From Aptenodytes patagonicus (lineage: Eukaryota > Chordata > Aves > Sphenisciformes > Spheniscidae), in assembly GCF_965638725.1 (NCBI RefSeq), contig NC_134959.1, positions 15,053,417-15,117,416 on the forward strand: 64,000 bases of DNA. The letters run 5' to 3'. A model generated the notes under the pieces. The model ran no database searches and was not told the origin of the DNA. It was given only the letters and a program-made list of their open reading frames with translations. Both the position numbers and the translations under genes were made by a program. Below are positions 14,850 through 27,400 of the stretch, piece by piece. Numbering within the stretch: position 1 is the stretch's first letter; the number at the start of each line of letters is the position of its first letter.

Positions 14850-14872
14850 CTGATACCACCTTCACGAGGAAA

Positions 14873-15453
14873 TTAAAAGTCAATAGATAATGAACCTTGT
14901 GCCGTATCTTCTCTTCCTCTAACATAGATTTCACATGGAATCTCCTCCATCACCCGGTCTTCTATGACTTGCTCAGGGCAGTCATGCGCTTGTTTGAAAG
15001 TGTAACTACTTTTCTTGAATGTGCTATTAAATGTTTTCATTGGTTGAGGCTGTGCAAAATCATTGTGAAAGGGAAGTTCCATGGAGCTGAGGTTTGTCCT
15101 GCTTTGTTTTATATTAGAGGCTTGGGAGCCACAGTGGTGGTCATGGATGCATCTGGAACCTGTTGAAGGGCGTCTCATTTTCTGATAGTTTTCAAGTTCT
15201 TCTGATAAATCTGCCAAATCTGCAGAAATTTCTTTGTCCCTTAGTGAAAATAGTTCATAATGTGGAGGATCAAATACTTCCTGGAAACCAGTTTTATTGA
15301 AAGCAGTCTTGCAAGCCATAACCTTTTTGCGAGGTTGCTTTACTTGTACTAGAATTGAAATGATGAGAAGAACTAAAACTATCCCTGATGTAATGCCAAT
15401 GATTGTTCCATGAGTTTTGGTGATTTGTTCAAACAATCCAGTTTTTTTCTTTT
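14873..15453 (-). CDS. NETO2: NETO2 coding exon 9 (transmembrane helix, cytoplasmic tail, stop)
   Basis: 581 nt including TAA, residues 333-525. The acceptor is TTCGCAG. It starts [10 protein letters not shown], followed by the transmembrane segment (~348-368, [20 protein letters not shown]) and a basic stop-transfer QVKQPRKK. The tail includes [15 protein letters not shown], a Ser/Thr-rich region and the C-terminus SLSIDF, a possible class II PDZ ligand. An overlapping open frame on the plus strand is a shadow. Confidence 0.97.
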
Positions 15454-18400
15454 CTGCGAAGAAAAAACAAGGATTATGATATGGCTTTTATTATTTTCCA
15501 CACTTTTGATCATGTATTAAAACAAAGCAAGCTGTATTGTGATTGCCATATAAGTGCTGTATTAACAAAATGACTTAATGGCACTGGAGACTAGACCTGT
15601 ATGTCCATGGGATTTATCATACTGGATCTGTGCTTTTGTTCAGCAAGTCCAATTCCCTGTCTGCATTAGTGGCTACCATATGATAATTCAGTGGTAGGTG
15701 GAACTCTGTGGCCAGTGCATGCTGACTCAGTTGGGATGTGGCTTCAATCCTGAACCTATACTGATCAGTTCATATTCCAAAATCCATGAGTTAAATAGGA
15801 GTTTATACAGCTACAGATGATGCTTCTCTTACCATGGGTTGCTCCTGCTGGTAACATTCCCATTGATGTCAGAAGGAAACACAGATTTAAAATTATCTAG
15901 TTCTTCTTTAAAAGTGAATACTATCATAGTGATGATGTAAGATTGACTGTACTATTTGTTTTCACATCTCTTGGAAACTTAATGACTGTGTCTATTGCAT
16001 AAGTCTGTTATACCTATTTCAACACAGGGAGCTTTAGCATAGATACATTCCAGTACTAACAGTCCAGTAATCAAGTCAGTTGGAAAAAAGAAAGGGGAGG
16101 GGGGCAAGGGGCAACTAACCAACCCAAATCATATGGCACTTTTGACTAGTACTTCATATGAAAACACACAAGATGGTAGCATCAGAACAAGATGGTTTTC
16201 CATACTTAAAATTCTTATTTGAAGATTAAAATTTTCCAGTTGGATTTGTTCTGTAAATGTACTTGTCCTAGGGGACTGAAACAATTCTACACTGAGACTC
16301 TGCAACATCTGCTAGTGGGGGAGAAAAGCATTTAAGACTGTGTAGAAGAAAATGTAGTAGCCTAAATGTTGCATATTATTTTCAGATATCTGGCTCCCGG
16401 CATCTGGATATGTGTGTTATGTACCTAAGTACTCCACACACAGTGCATGGAGAGAGTTATATACCATCATATACTATTTGAAACAATCCATATACTAAAC
16501 AGAGAGTCCCAAGGAAGTGGCTAATAAGAAGTTATGTCTGAAATAAAGTTGTTCTTAGACTGTTTACTCCAAGTTACATTTATACCTTTAATGTGAAGGA
16601 GGATATCTCCCCTTGTCCTGCCTAGCTAGATCTTAGTGTTAGCATACTTTGTGGGAGGTATGAATTTCAGTGCTATGGCAGTTCTCTCATCTGCATCTAG
16701 GCTTCTTAATTCTTGGAAGATGTTCTAATCAAAAAGTGGTTATGCAAAAGGTGATGTCTTCTCCAGTCTCTTAAAAGAAACTGCACACAACCGACTTTTC
16801 TATCAATTTTTGTGTCACTGGGCTTAGGCATAAGGTAGGTCACAATATGCTCAGATTTAGGTAGCTATTGATGTGGTCTAAATGAGAACTCTGGGTGCCT
16901 GCAGGAATTGAGCACAATTGTGAGAAACTTTTTTTTAAGGCTAGATACTGCTCATTTGGTTGCATCAGTCTACCTTAGCTGGCAATATGGATCCAGTCTT
17001 CAGCTGCCTCTTAGTTATCTGCTCTGCAAGTATTAAAGCAGAATTTAGATTGTATTCAACATGGTAGATTATTCAGCACCAGATACAGCAATTTACAAAT
17101 ATTGGGAAAGACTTTCTTCACATTGTGATACGGTTTTTATGGCATTCATTTTTAAAATACTGCAGTAAGTGAAGTGTGGATTCTAGGCAAGATTCTAGAA
17201 AGCAGTTGGCAGAGATGGGAAAGAGATCTAGAAATTGCACTTAAGAGGGAACATTGAATATTGTCAAAGATTGTTTAGAGGAAGCTTGCTTCTACATCGA
17301 AAACTTGGGAGTTATGGATCAGTTTTGTTAACTGGAAAGCTGCCATAATATACCTTGCATTAGAGTATTTATTAGTGGTGTGAATTTTTTTGTTTGCCCG
17401 AAATACAATTTCAAAGTAGTTTTTTAAATATTTATTTAATAAAAAATTTAAGCTGGATTTGTGTGTTGAAAAGCCATTTTATTTCAGGATTTTCTATAGA
17501 GAAAGTTTTGACGCTTCCTGCAGGGTCAACTTCTCTTTGAAATGGAGTACATATTTAAATCTTTCAGGAGTTCTGTGTTCAAACCTATTTATGCCATTCT
17601 ATTTGTCAAAAAAACCCAAGCTCAAGCTTGTTGATTATTGTTTTCTTTTAGCAATAAAAATTGTTGACCTTAAACTGGTTTTGTTCCAACTATGAAAATT
17701 CAGTTATTATTGAAGCACAGGTGAATATATTTGTGCTTTAGCAGAATAACAATTTCCTCAAATCATGAGAATTTTTCCTACAAAACCTGATATTGAAACA
17801 AGTCTTTACTGTAGTTGTGATGGTTTAAACAATACTCCCCTACCCCATGTTCTAGAAGCAGTGATTTACATGTGTCTGTTTTCCATAAGCAATGACTTCT
17901 TGCTTCCTAATAATTCCTTCTTCCTCCCATCCTTTCTCACACTATATGCAGCAGCTGTATTTACTCTGAGATAGTCTGTGATTAACAACTTAAAACAAAT
18001 GTTTTAAGATTGTATTTGTCTTTTAAGATTGCTTCTATTTCAGCCCTGAGAAAGGCCTTTTGTGCTTGAAGACTTGTCTGTCTTTTTCCAGCTCTATATT
18101 TTTTCTCTAATAAAAGGTATTACCTGTCCCTATGATCCTTGCTTCATTTAAAGTTTAGAAATGGACAGGATGCAACCTGGCAAATAAAATTCTATTTCCT
18201 ATTAAGCTGACATCCTTTTAAAATAGAGTATATGCTGAAGAGGAAGAAATTTAATTATAAAGCAGTAAGATCAATATTCAGGATGCTTACATGTCTCCTG
18301 AGTTTAAATAAAAACTTGGAACACCTTCCTGAGATTAGTAGAATAGCTGTCTTCAGCATATTTCCAGGAAAAACATATTTCATGACTTCCTTGAAAGGCA

Positions 18401-21400
18401 AACTGACCAGCCTAGCTCATAAAGGCTATACTTTGCACTATATTCACCTCTGCAGTGATTTTCATCCCAAGGGTATGCACAGTTTTGAATGCCATTGCAG
18501 ACTAAAGAATTATTGATGCACATGTTGCTATGGCAGAAGTAAGTGTTGCCTGAGCAGGGAGCTGCAGGAGAAGAGAAAGAAAACATTAGGAATTTTCAGT
18601 CATTGATGCATTGCAATAAAACTAGTAAATTCCTGTTGGGTTTTTTTGACATGCATACTCATTCTTTATCTTTGTTTCAAACACAATCACTTTTCCCGCA
18701 TGTCACTAATTATCGGACGATTTACTCTTTCTTTATGTGGTTGCTTTCAGGTGTATTATAAAAAAAAAAAAAATTCTTACTCAAAATGGGTAGCAGATAG
18801 ACAGTCACACAACACAGATAATGGGAAGAAGGCTTTAATACTTGTCTTCGAAAACTTAGTACTTAAAAATCGCATTCTCACCATCAATTATATATTTATT
18901 CAATCTGCTGTGCATCTGCTATGTAGATGGTATAGCTGGTTGTGAAGCAGTTCCTGAACACCTGCATTTTAGAGCCCATTAATATCTTAAGGCAAATCAG
19001 ATTTCAGCTTGTGGAGGACTGTTTCAGTAATTGCAAGAGATTTCAGTAACTGGAGGCATCTAAGTCATCCCTGCTTGTGAATCAAAGCTCTCAGATCCTC
19101 CTATTAGAGCTAATGCAGGGATTAAGAGAGAGTACAGTTTAGCTTTTTATCTATCTATCTGTCTGTATATAGTTAGAAATTTGAAGAAATAAATTAACTG
19201 GAAAGTTGCCCTAAAGATTTTTGTTTCCGTGAATGTTTGTTATAGCTCCTTGACATTAGAAAAATACATTAAAAAAAAAAAAAGTAGTTAAATTCTTTTC
19301 AGGATGCTGTATAATATACATAGGGAATTCTTTATGAATTCAGGGCACTGGGCAAGAAATTGATTTTTTCCTTTCTGTCTCAGTAATGCGGTATTTTTAT
19401 GATAGAAATATCTATTATTAGTGGAGTCAGTTATATATTAAAACAGCAAAGATGTGTGATAGACATTCTACTATTTGGTTTCATAGAAATAATGTATTCT
19501 TGAGCGGTCTGGATCTCTGAAACATAATGTGGCACCCAAAGGGTAGAGCAGAGGAGGGTGACTAGTCCTAAATACAGCGTGTTTCTCAGTCCTTCTGTTA
19601 GGCTTCAGAGTCTCAGTGACAAAAAGAGGAGTTATGCCTAAGAGAAAAGAAAATTCAAACCTTTAATTCTGAATTTGCATTCCCTAAATCTAATATGCGT
19701 TGTCTTCCCATTTCTTACTCCACTGAATTTTGGTAACTTATGCTCAATGGTTTTAAGCTTTTGTATTAGCTTCCTGTTATTGCTTAATCCCTGGCAACCA
19801 GGCAGGAAGTTCCATATAGAAAGTTTGTTCTTTAATTGTAGTGCAAGTGCTGTAGTACTTTAACGTAATACAGAATGTATTTAGAGTGTATTTTGGAAGA
19901 GTTTATCTATGTAATTTCAGTGTTTAAAAATGTCATAGTAACTCATATCTATCTTCCTCGCTGAACTGAGTTGAGAATTTAACTGCTTGGAAGGTAGATT
20001 TAGTCTGAAGAACACTGCTTTAAAATATGACCAATGCTTAGGAAGGTATAGATCACACCCATTGTTATCAGTTATGAATGAGATGTCACGTTAGGTGCAA
20101 GCAGGGTCAGGTGCCCTGGGAGGAATACAGACACAGTGAGTATGCAGGGATGGGGCTGGGAAAATCAAAGCCTACCTGGGGTTGAATATGGTGAGGGACA
20201 TGAAAGGCAACAAGAAGGGCTTCTTCAAGTGTATATCAGCAACAAAAGGAAGGCCAAGGAAAATATGGGCCTACTACTGAATGGGACAGAGGGGAGCTTC
20301 CCTTGATGCCTGGGCAGGTGATAGAGCAAATAGGTTTGGAAACGGCTTCCAAGATTATCAGGGATAAGGTCATTGGGAGTAGTCAGCATGGATTTATGAC
20401 GAGGAAATCATGCTTGACCAACCTGATTGCCTTCTACAATGAAATTACTAGCTTAGATGAGGAGAAAGCGGTGGATGTTGTATACCCTGACTTTAGCAAG
20501 GCTTTAAAAATTCTATCCCGTAATATCCTTGCAGAGAAACTGATGAAGTACAGACTACATAGGAGGACAGTGAAGTGGACTGAAAACTGACTGAACTGCC
20601 AGGCTTAAAGGGTTGTGATTAGAGGCACAAAGTCCAGCTGGAGGCCATCACTATTGGTGTACCCCAGGGGTGAATAGTGAGGCCAATGCTGTTTAACTGC
20701 TTCATTAATGACCTGGATGTTGGGACAGACTGCACCCTCAGCAAGTTTGTAGATGCTACAAAGCTGGGAGGAGTGGCTGATAGACCAGACAGTTGTGCTG
20801 CCATTTGAGACAGGCTGGAGAAATGGGTCGACAGGAAGGTCATGAAGTTCAACAAAGAGAAACACAAAGTCCTGCAGTTGCGGAGGAGTAACTCCACATA
20901 TGTGTACAGGCTGAGGGCCAGCCAGCTGGAAGGCAGCTCTGTAGACAAATACTTGGAAGTCCTCGTGGAGAAAAAGTGGAACGTGAGGCAGCAATGCATC
21001 CTTGTAGGAAAAAAAGCCAACAGCATCCTGAGCTGCATTAGGAAGAGCATTGCCACTAGGTCAAGAGAGGTCATTCTTCCCCTCTGCTCAGCACTGGTGA
21101 GACCACATCTGGAGTGCTATGCTCAGTGTTGGGGTGACCAGTACAAGAGAGAGATGGGGGCATCCAGGGAAATGGCATGAAGATAAGGACTTGGAGCATC
21201 TGACATGACTGGTATGGGTTGCCCTGAGTGGTTGTGGAGTCTCCATCCTTGGACATGTTCAGCAACTGACTGCATATGGTCCTGGGAAACCTGCTCTCCT
21301 CGATCCTCTCCGACCAGAGAGACTTTCTAGTTAGGTTTCTAAATCAACAGCCTTTTTTTTTCAAGAATGTTTTATGCCCTCTTTGTTTCAAAGGCCAAAC

Positions 21401-24400
21401 CATTTTTCAGTGGACATGATTCAGTGGGACTTCTTTTTAAGTTCAACCATGCAATTACCTGGTAAATGGAAGAATAAAATCAAACATTTTCCTACATTCA
21501 GACTGAACTATGTCTTTAACTGTTTCACCAACTGCTACTGCTCAGGAAAGAAAATATAAAGGAACCTGGTTGTTGTGTTGTCGGTGTGCCAAACTATCAC
21601 CTACGATCTATCAAGAGTGGATGCTAAGTCAATTCACATCATAAATGGTTTAAGGCATAATGTAAGCATCATATGAAATCATGATACATCATCATGTAAG
21701 CATTGTCTGAAATTATGCTGCAATTAAACTCCAAAGGGATTCACACCTTCTCCCTGAAGGACTAAATGATGATAGGCTAAAACTTATGCAGGAGTACCAA
21801 TCTAGGTATGAAAACCGGTATCCCAGACAACCTAAAGCAATTCATAGAAACAGGAAGATGTACTCAACATTTCTAACCATTATACATACATAGTGGGAGA
21901 AAGGCTAATAGTTAAAATGGAAATGTTCATGATGCAGACTACAAAATAAAAGGCTCTCGGCCTTATTAGCACACATGGGGAGAAAAGACTTAAGTAGTTT
22001 TTCCTTCTGAATTTGGAAAGAAAGATTGCGCAAGCTTTCCTTTATAAAGGATAAACAGGATCATCATTTAAACAGAATAGCTTAAAAAGGCTATGTATGT
22101 AATAGGCTACAATATCTACTAAAATATTTCTGACTGTGAGATAAAGGAGGATCTATGAAATCTGTGTCCACAGTGGTTGTCACGGATCCATGTGTATCTG
22201 CTGGTGTTTCAATATGGATCTGTATGGAGTTGTAGTTCTTTTGGAGGCACAGAGGGAAGAATTACGATGTAAGACGCATTCCCTTTCTTATTTCCCTGAA
22301 CAGGGGAATTTTTTTCATGTTTCTGTATTTTTGGATGATGCATTCTGCTGCTGCTCCTCCATCCGCGAGCACAGTCTCTATTTTACATTCCTGTGTAGTC
22401 TCTTTAACATTTTTGGGGGATGGCTTTTGTTCACAAGTTCATAAAGACGGGCCAAATGGACTTCGTTTTCCTTTTGTTTGTCACTTGCAGAGTACAAAGT
22501 CTAAAAGTCACAATGACTGATCGGTTCCAGTCCAGGACTTCAAGGACATAGCTGGACTCTTCTCATAACAGCTGCCTAAGACTGGTGCAATGTTCATAGT
22601 GTTCTTTCTATCTAGCATTATTCATGTATTGAATCAAGCCAGAAATCAAATACATTGATTTTTAACATTGCTGTTAGCTGAATTACTTAGTCAAACCTGC
22701 AAGCAGCACTAGGAGTGTGTTAGGTGACTGTCATGCAAAATTAGTTCATTTATGTAAATCTTTTCAGAAATATTGATTGTTTTTATGGTTGGCTTCATAT
22801 AATTACAAATCATTAGTAAGGTAGAAGAGGAAAAATAGCTTAACGATCTGAAAATAAGATAAGCACGGATTCACTTTTTTCAGTTAGAAAAGTTGCTTAT
22901 CACTAGACTATTTAAAGATACATGAAACATTTTTCAGACACTTACTTTTGAATTACCCTATCCAAGAAAGACAGTATCTCAGGTTAGAAGATAAATAAGA
23001 ATAACTACGTACCTTTGCAGATTTTCTTCTGCTGATGACTTTTGAGCCGCTTTAAAATCATAAGTTTGAAAATTATCTAGCTTTAGGAGTAGTTACTGTT
23101 TCAGCCTCTTACACTCAAAAGAACCCCCCAAACCCCACCCCCCAAACCCAAACTGAACAAAAAAAAGAAACCACTCCAATATTTATAACATAAATGGATA
23201 ATTTCCCTGGCAAAGTTCATAGCATTTTCTAGATTGAAAGCTGGAATAACTTGCACTATCACTAATATTAGTAATTGTGTTGAAATAAAAGCTACTGGAA
23301 AAGCAGTTAAATTTTGCAAGTTGTGCTTAAAACTGGTATTTACTGAAATTCACAGTATCTAAAGTTTATTAAATGCCTGTTGTAGGTTAAACAATAGACT
23401 AGTTTGAAATATGCAATTGTTCCTTACTACCATGTATGCAAAGAAAGCAATAAGCTATTTCTCTTATAAGTTTCTGTTACTTCAGAAAGATTGTTTTACA
23501 GAAAGTAACTCTTCTCCTGTGCTAAACTTTACTGTTTTATGGAAGAGAATATAAAATCTACTTGTTACCTGTAACGTGAACTTTTTTGCAAGGTGGTGAC
23601 CAGGATCCGTTTCAGGACTGGCTATAGACATGTTAGGTCTGTCAAAAAAGTTATTTCTTTGACAGCATATCTGTACTATTTATTCTTCAAGCAGAACTTT
23701 TTGAAAACCTCTAGCACAAGCATAGGTCTGATTTCCTGAAGTGGCAGATATGTTTTATTCAGCTCTCCCCATGTATCTCAGATCTGCTCTGCAGTTCTAA
23801 ACTTAGTCTACTTTTGTGCTGAAGATGCCACTTACTTTCAGGTTCTGCAATGTGGACAATGTCGTCCTTTGTAAATATGTGAGGCAACAAAATTCCATTT
23901 AGTTCAGAGAGAAAGCACTTAGAAGAAAATCTCACAAAAAGCATGCTTTCAAGAAACATCTTAATTTACAATGGGAATGAAGACTATCTCTAACCCAGGC
24001 TATGGAATCCAAACAGAAATCCAGATTGCATTTACAGCTCTGCTTTTAATATAGCCTTCTTAAATAAATTTGGATTTAACTGCTTATCCATGGTTGTGCA
24101 ACACAACTGGGCTTTGCTAAGGGAGTGTGTGTGGGATCGTTTAGAGCCACATGCGGCTGAGAAGGAGGTAGCAGCTTAGGTGTAGCTGGAGTGGGTGTAG
24201 TTCCAGATCCAAAATTGAAGGTAGGGCTGCGGACAGGAAGAAGATCCAGACTCTGCAGGGTCACACGTGTTTTCTAGCCTTCTGAACATCCAGTGTGGGC
24301 TTGAGAAGAGGCTATTGTGGTGTCTGGCAGGGAACTGGAAGATGGCGGCTAGTGGGAGAGCACACTTCAGTCCCATTGCTGTCTTTTTAAGTAAGTCTGT

Positions 24401-27400
24401 GCTCATTTGTAGAACTCCTTGTGAGAAGGCCGTAGCTTAGGGCTGTATTATTACTGAATTCAAATGAAAAATAAACCTTTTAAGAATGGAGGAATGCCTT
24501 TCTTCAGGAACCATGCTTATAACTGTAATAAAGCAAATATTTAATTTACCTGCTAGTATGTGAAGGAAACAGCAACAACCTTTTCTGTGTGTTCCTAGTG
24601 CATAATATATAGCTGATGCTTTTCCTAAAATACCTGAAGTACCCTGATACCAGGAGAAATAGGCACTTTAAAATCTACTTACGATCCACAAATGAAGTGA
24701 ACAGCATTCTGAATCTGCTTAGTCTACTGCCTTCATCTGCCCACATTCGTACCACACCTGTCCCAGTCTGCAGCATGACATCGTTTGCTACGGTGCTGCA
24801 AAACTTTGCCTTCAGGTTTTCAATAGAACTACTTCCATCATATACAGCAACAAAGTTTCTTTTGCATTCATTTGAATGCTCCATTTGATAGTCGAGAAAT
24901 CGCAAATAAATCTGTTAGAAAAGAGAAATTAATGTCTCTAGGAAAAGTAATACAGAGAAGACAGTTTTCTTTCTTAGCAAATCTTGAATAGGATGTTTTG
25001 TCCCCTTACACATGTGTAACTCCCAATTCACAACACTTTTAAACTTGTATTTTTCTCATTAAATGTCAATGCGGAGTATTATGTGAAATTTGTCTGAAGT
25101 ATCTGTTTCAATTCTTCCCCCTCCCCAAAACAATCTTTACTTAATAATTTACTCTGATATATTTCTGCTCCCCTTGGGGAAAAAAAGTAAAAAGCAACAC
25201 ACTTGCTAAAGCCCTAAGCAGCTCTGCTAAATGTGCAGTCTACTACTCTAGAAGAGATACAAGAAACACATAAATGTGCTGAAAGAGTTTTAATGGTGTT
25301 TTGACTGTTCTTTCTTTTTAATTCATGAAAACAATGTTAAAATATAAGGGAAGGAGTCTAGTCAGAAAAACTCTGAAGTAAAATAAGGAAATTAAAATTT
25401 GTTGCTTCAGAATGAAAGCTGATTACTGAATCAGAGCAGTGTTATGGAAGACAAACCATGAAGTCAGGAGTAATTTGAATAAAAATGGAAGCAGGAGAAA
25501 AGTAAGCTGGCTATCTAGGAAGAGTTAATAAATTTAAGCTAATCTTAATTCCTCCAAAAGCAGAAATCTAATCCGAGAGAAGGCAGCGTATGTGGTAGAA
25601 CATATGCAGCAAGGAAATTAGAAGACCAAGATGGTACTTGAAGAGTAAGCAAATAACTTACTTTGCTGGAGCAGAAAACTTGTGGAAGATTGTAATTCAG
25701 TTAGAATTACATGAAAAGATCATAGGGCTTTTTAATCTCTTGAATGGTTCTACTGGAATTCTCAAAATTCTAGTGAAAGTTGATGAGATACGTAACTAAG
25801 TCACCTAAGCATGCTGCAAAGTCCATCTTTAAACTTTGAAAATTCCTCAGATGGACATTATTTTGACAGAGAAGAAATCTATCCATGTGGAGGCTGAGGT
25901 CTCCTGCTCCATGGGAGAAGAGGTGCTCCTCCTCTATCCATGAAGTCTTCAGTATGTTCCTCAGATAAGCTTGGGTCTAGACTGTACGTGTTTTTTGTAC
26001 AGTTTACAATTACCTCTCTGGCTGATACTATGGATGCTAAAGCCCTTTTGCACAGTGCGCTTTTTCGTGCATCTGCCTAGTGCAAGAATCACAAACTCTT
26101 GTTTAGTTTGTGAAGCAGGGAAGACAGGGTAGATGAATACCATGCTTACTACCGCTATATTACCTATTTTTCTGCCCTTTTGCCATATCTCGCTTTTAAC
26201 CTCAGCTAGTGCCAAACCTTTTAAAACTGAATTTTAAAGAATTCACTAAAACAAAACCTTTGTGTGGGGAAAAAAAAAAGATACCCTCCACATACACTTA
26301 ACAGGCTCTATTGAAAACATGGTAAAAGAGCACAGTGAAAGACAGGTGACACTTTGTACACCCTGGCTCTTCCTTTCCAGTGTTTTCCAGAGGCAGGTTG
26401 CCAGCGCTGTCTCCCCTTGCACATTCTGTGAAAAGGTGCAGCCTGTGCCATATTATCTCATGCTGCATCTCACTGTTTTGTGATTTTCAGTATATATTTC
26501 CCCCCCCGCTGTCTTTTTTAGATTTACTGCTGGAAATTCTCAGCTACGTTGAGAACCTGTCTTCCATTGATGTCTTATCTCACAAACATGGGTGTGAGCT
26601 GTGCGTGCTAGTATTTGGGCTGAGAGATGGTATTTTCATTTAATGATTGACTTTATGTATCTGCTGTGAAATTACAATGGAAGCTAAAAATAAATTAGCA
26701 CACTTTTAGTAGAGCTATTCTGTATATGAAAACAAAGGAATAATTCCATTAAAAGAGCTCAGCTCTGCAAAAACTCCTTCTGGTTAGGGTGTTAGGCAAG
26801 TAAATACAAAAGGTCTTCACTCTTAGATTCTATTGATTATTCTAGTAATTTTCTGAAATCTGAGGTAATTTATTAAATATCTGTTATGCAGATTTTAAAA
26901 ATCTTTCATTGCTGCAGTTGTGTCAGTTTAAAAATTTATTTTTATTACAAAATCAAATTGATGACATTAAAAGTGTCTATGCTTATTTTTCTGAAGAGAC
27001 TGCACCATATCAGATCTAATAGATTTTATCATAATAATTCTGCCAGAATTGAAGCTTGAGAAACCGCTGTCAGAATACTAAGAATTATTTTCCTGTGATG
27101 TTTTAACTCAATAATTTAGGATGATGATCTAATCTCAGGACTGACCCAACGATAACTCTGCCTTCTGGCAACGTTCAATAATTTATTAAAATACTTAAGC
27201 ATAAGACCTGGTGCACTCAAGTGGCAATGTAGAGAGAAAATGGTTTTGTTATTGTTTCTGGAAGAACTGCTGCTATTACTTAGACTAGTATAGGGCTCTT
27301 GGGAGTTGAGTCACTTCCTCAAAGGCTCAAATATATTAATGGAGTTTTAGTTTCTTTCTTGTCTTGTCCTCTTATTAACATCTTTTAGGCTGCTGTTTCA

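Larger units (their letters stand above)
12600..14872 (-). other. NETO2: Probable NETO2 3' UTR (end uncertain)
   Basis: DNA immediately 3' of the NETO2 stop is AT-rich with no further coding potential on the minus strand. Candidate AATAAA poly(A) signals on the minus strand lie at 14487-14482 (about 390 nt after the stop, followed by GTGTATGTC, a GU-rich downstream element), 13320-13315 and 12673-12668. Which is used cannot be decided from sequence. The left limit given is only the most distal candidate I would consider. Confidence 0.5.
18562..24682 (-). other. NETO2: NETO2 intron 7
   Basis: About 6.1 kb. It contains an old plus-strand CR1 (20100-21310), a C-rich tract (23124-23149) that is G-rich in the transcript, and a GC-richer patch at about 24060-24430 that I could not assign. 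No further exon seen. Confidence 0.85.

Noticed and set aside
14897-15166. Plus-strand open frame opposite NETO2 exon 9
   Set aside because: A shadow of the highly conserved NETO2 tail on the other strand; no start context or family resemblance.
22190-22520. Overlapping plus-strand frames of 67-84 codons in NETO2 intron 7
   Set aside because: Hydrophobic, Phe/Cys-rich translations typical of random AT/CT-rich DNA; no family resemblance or splice context.
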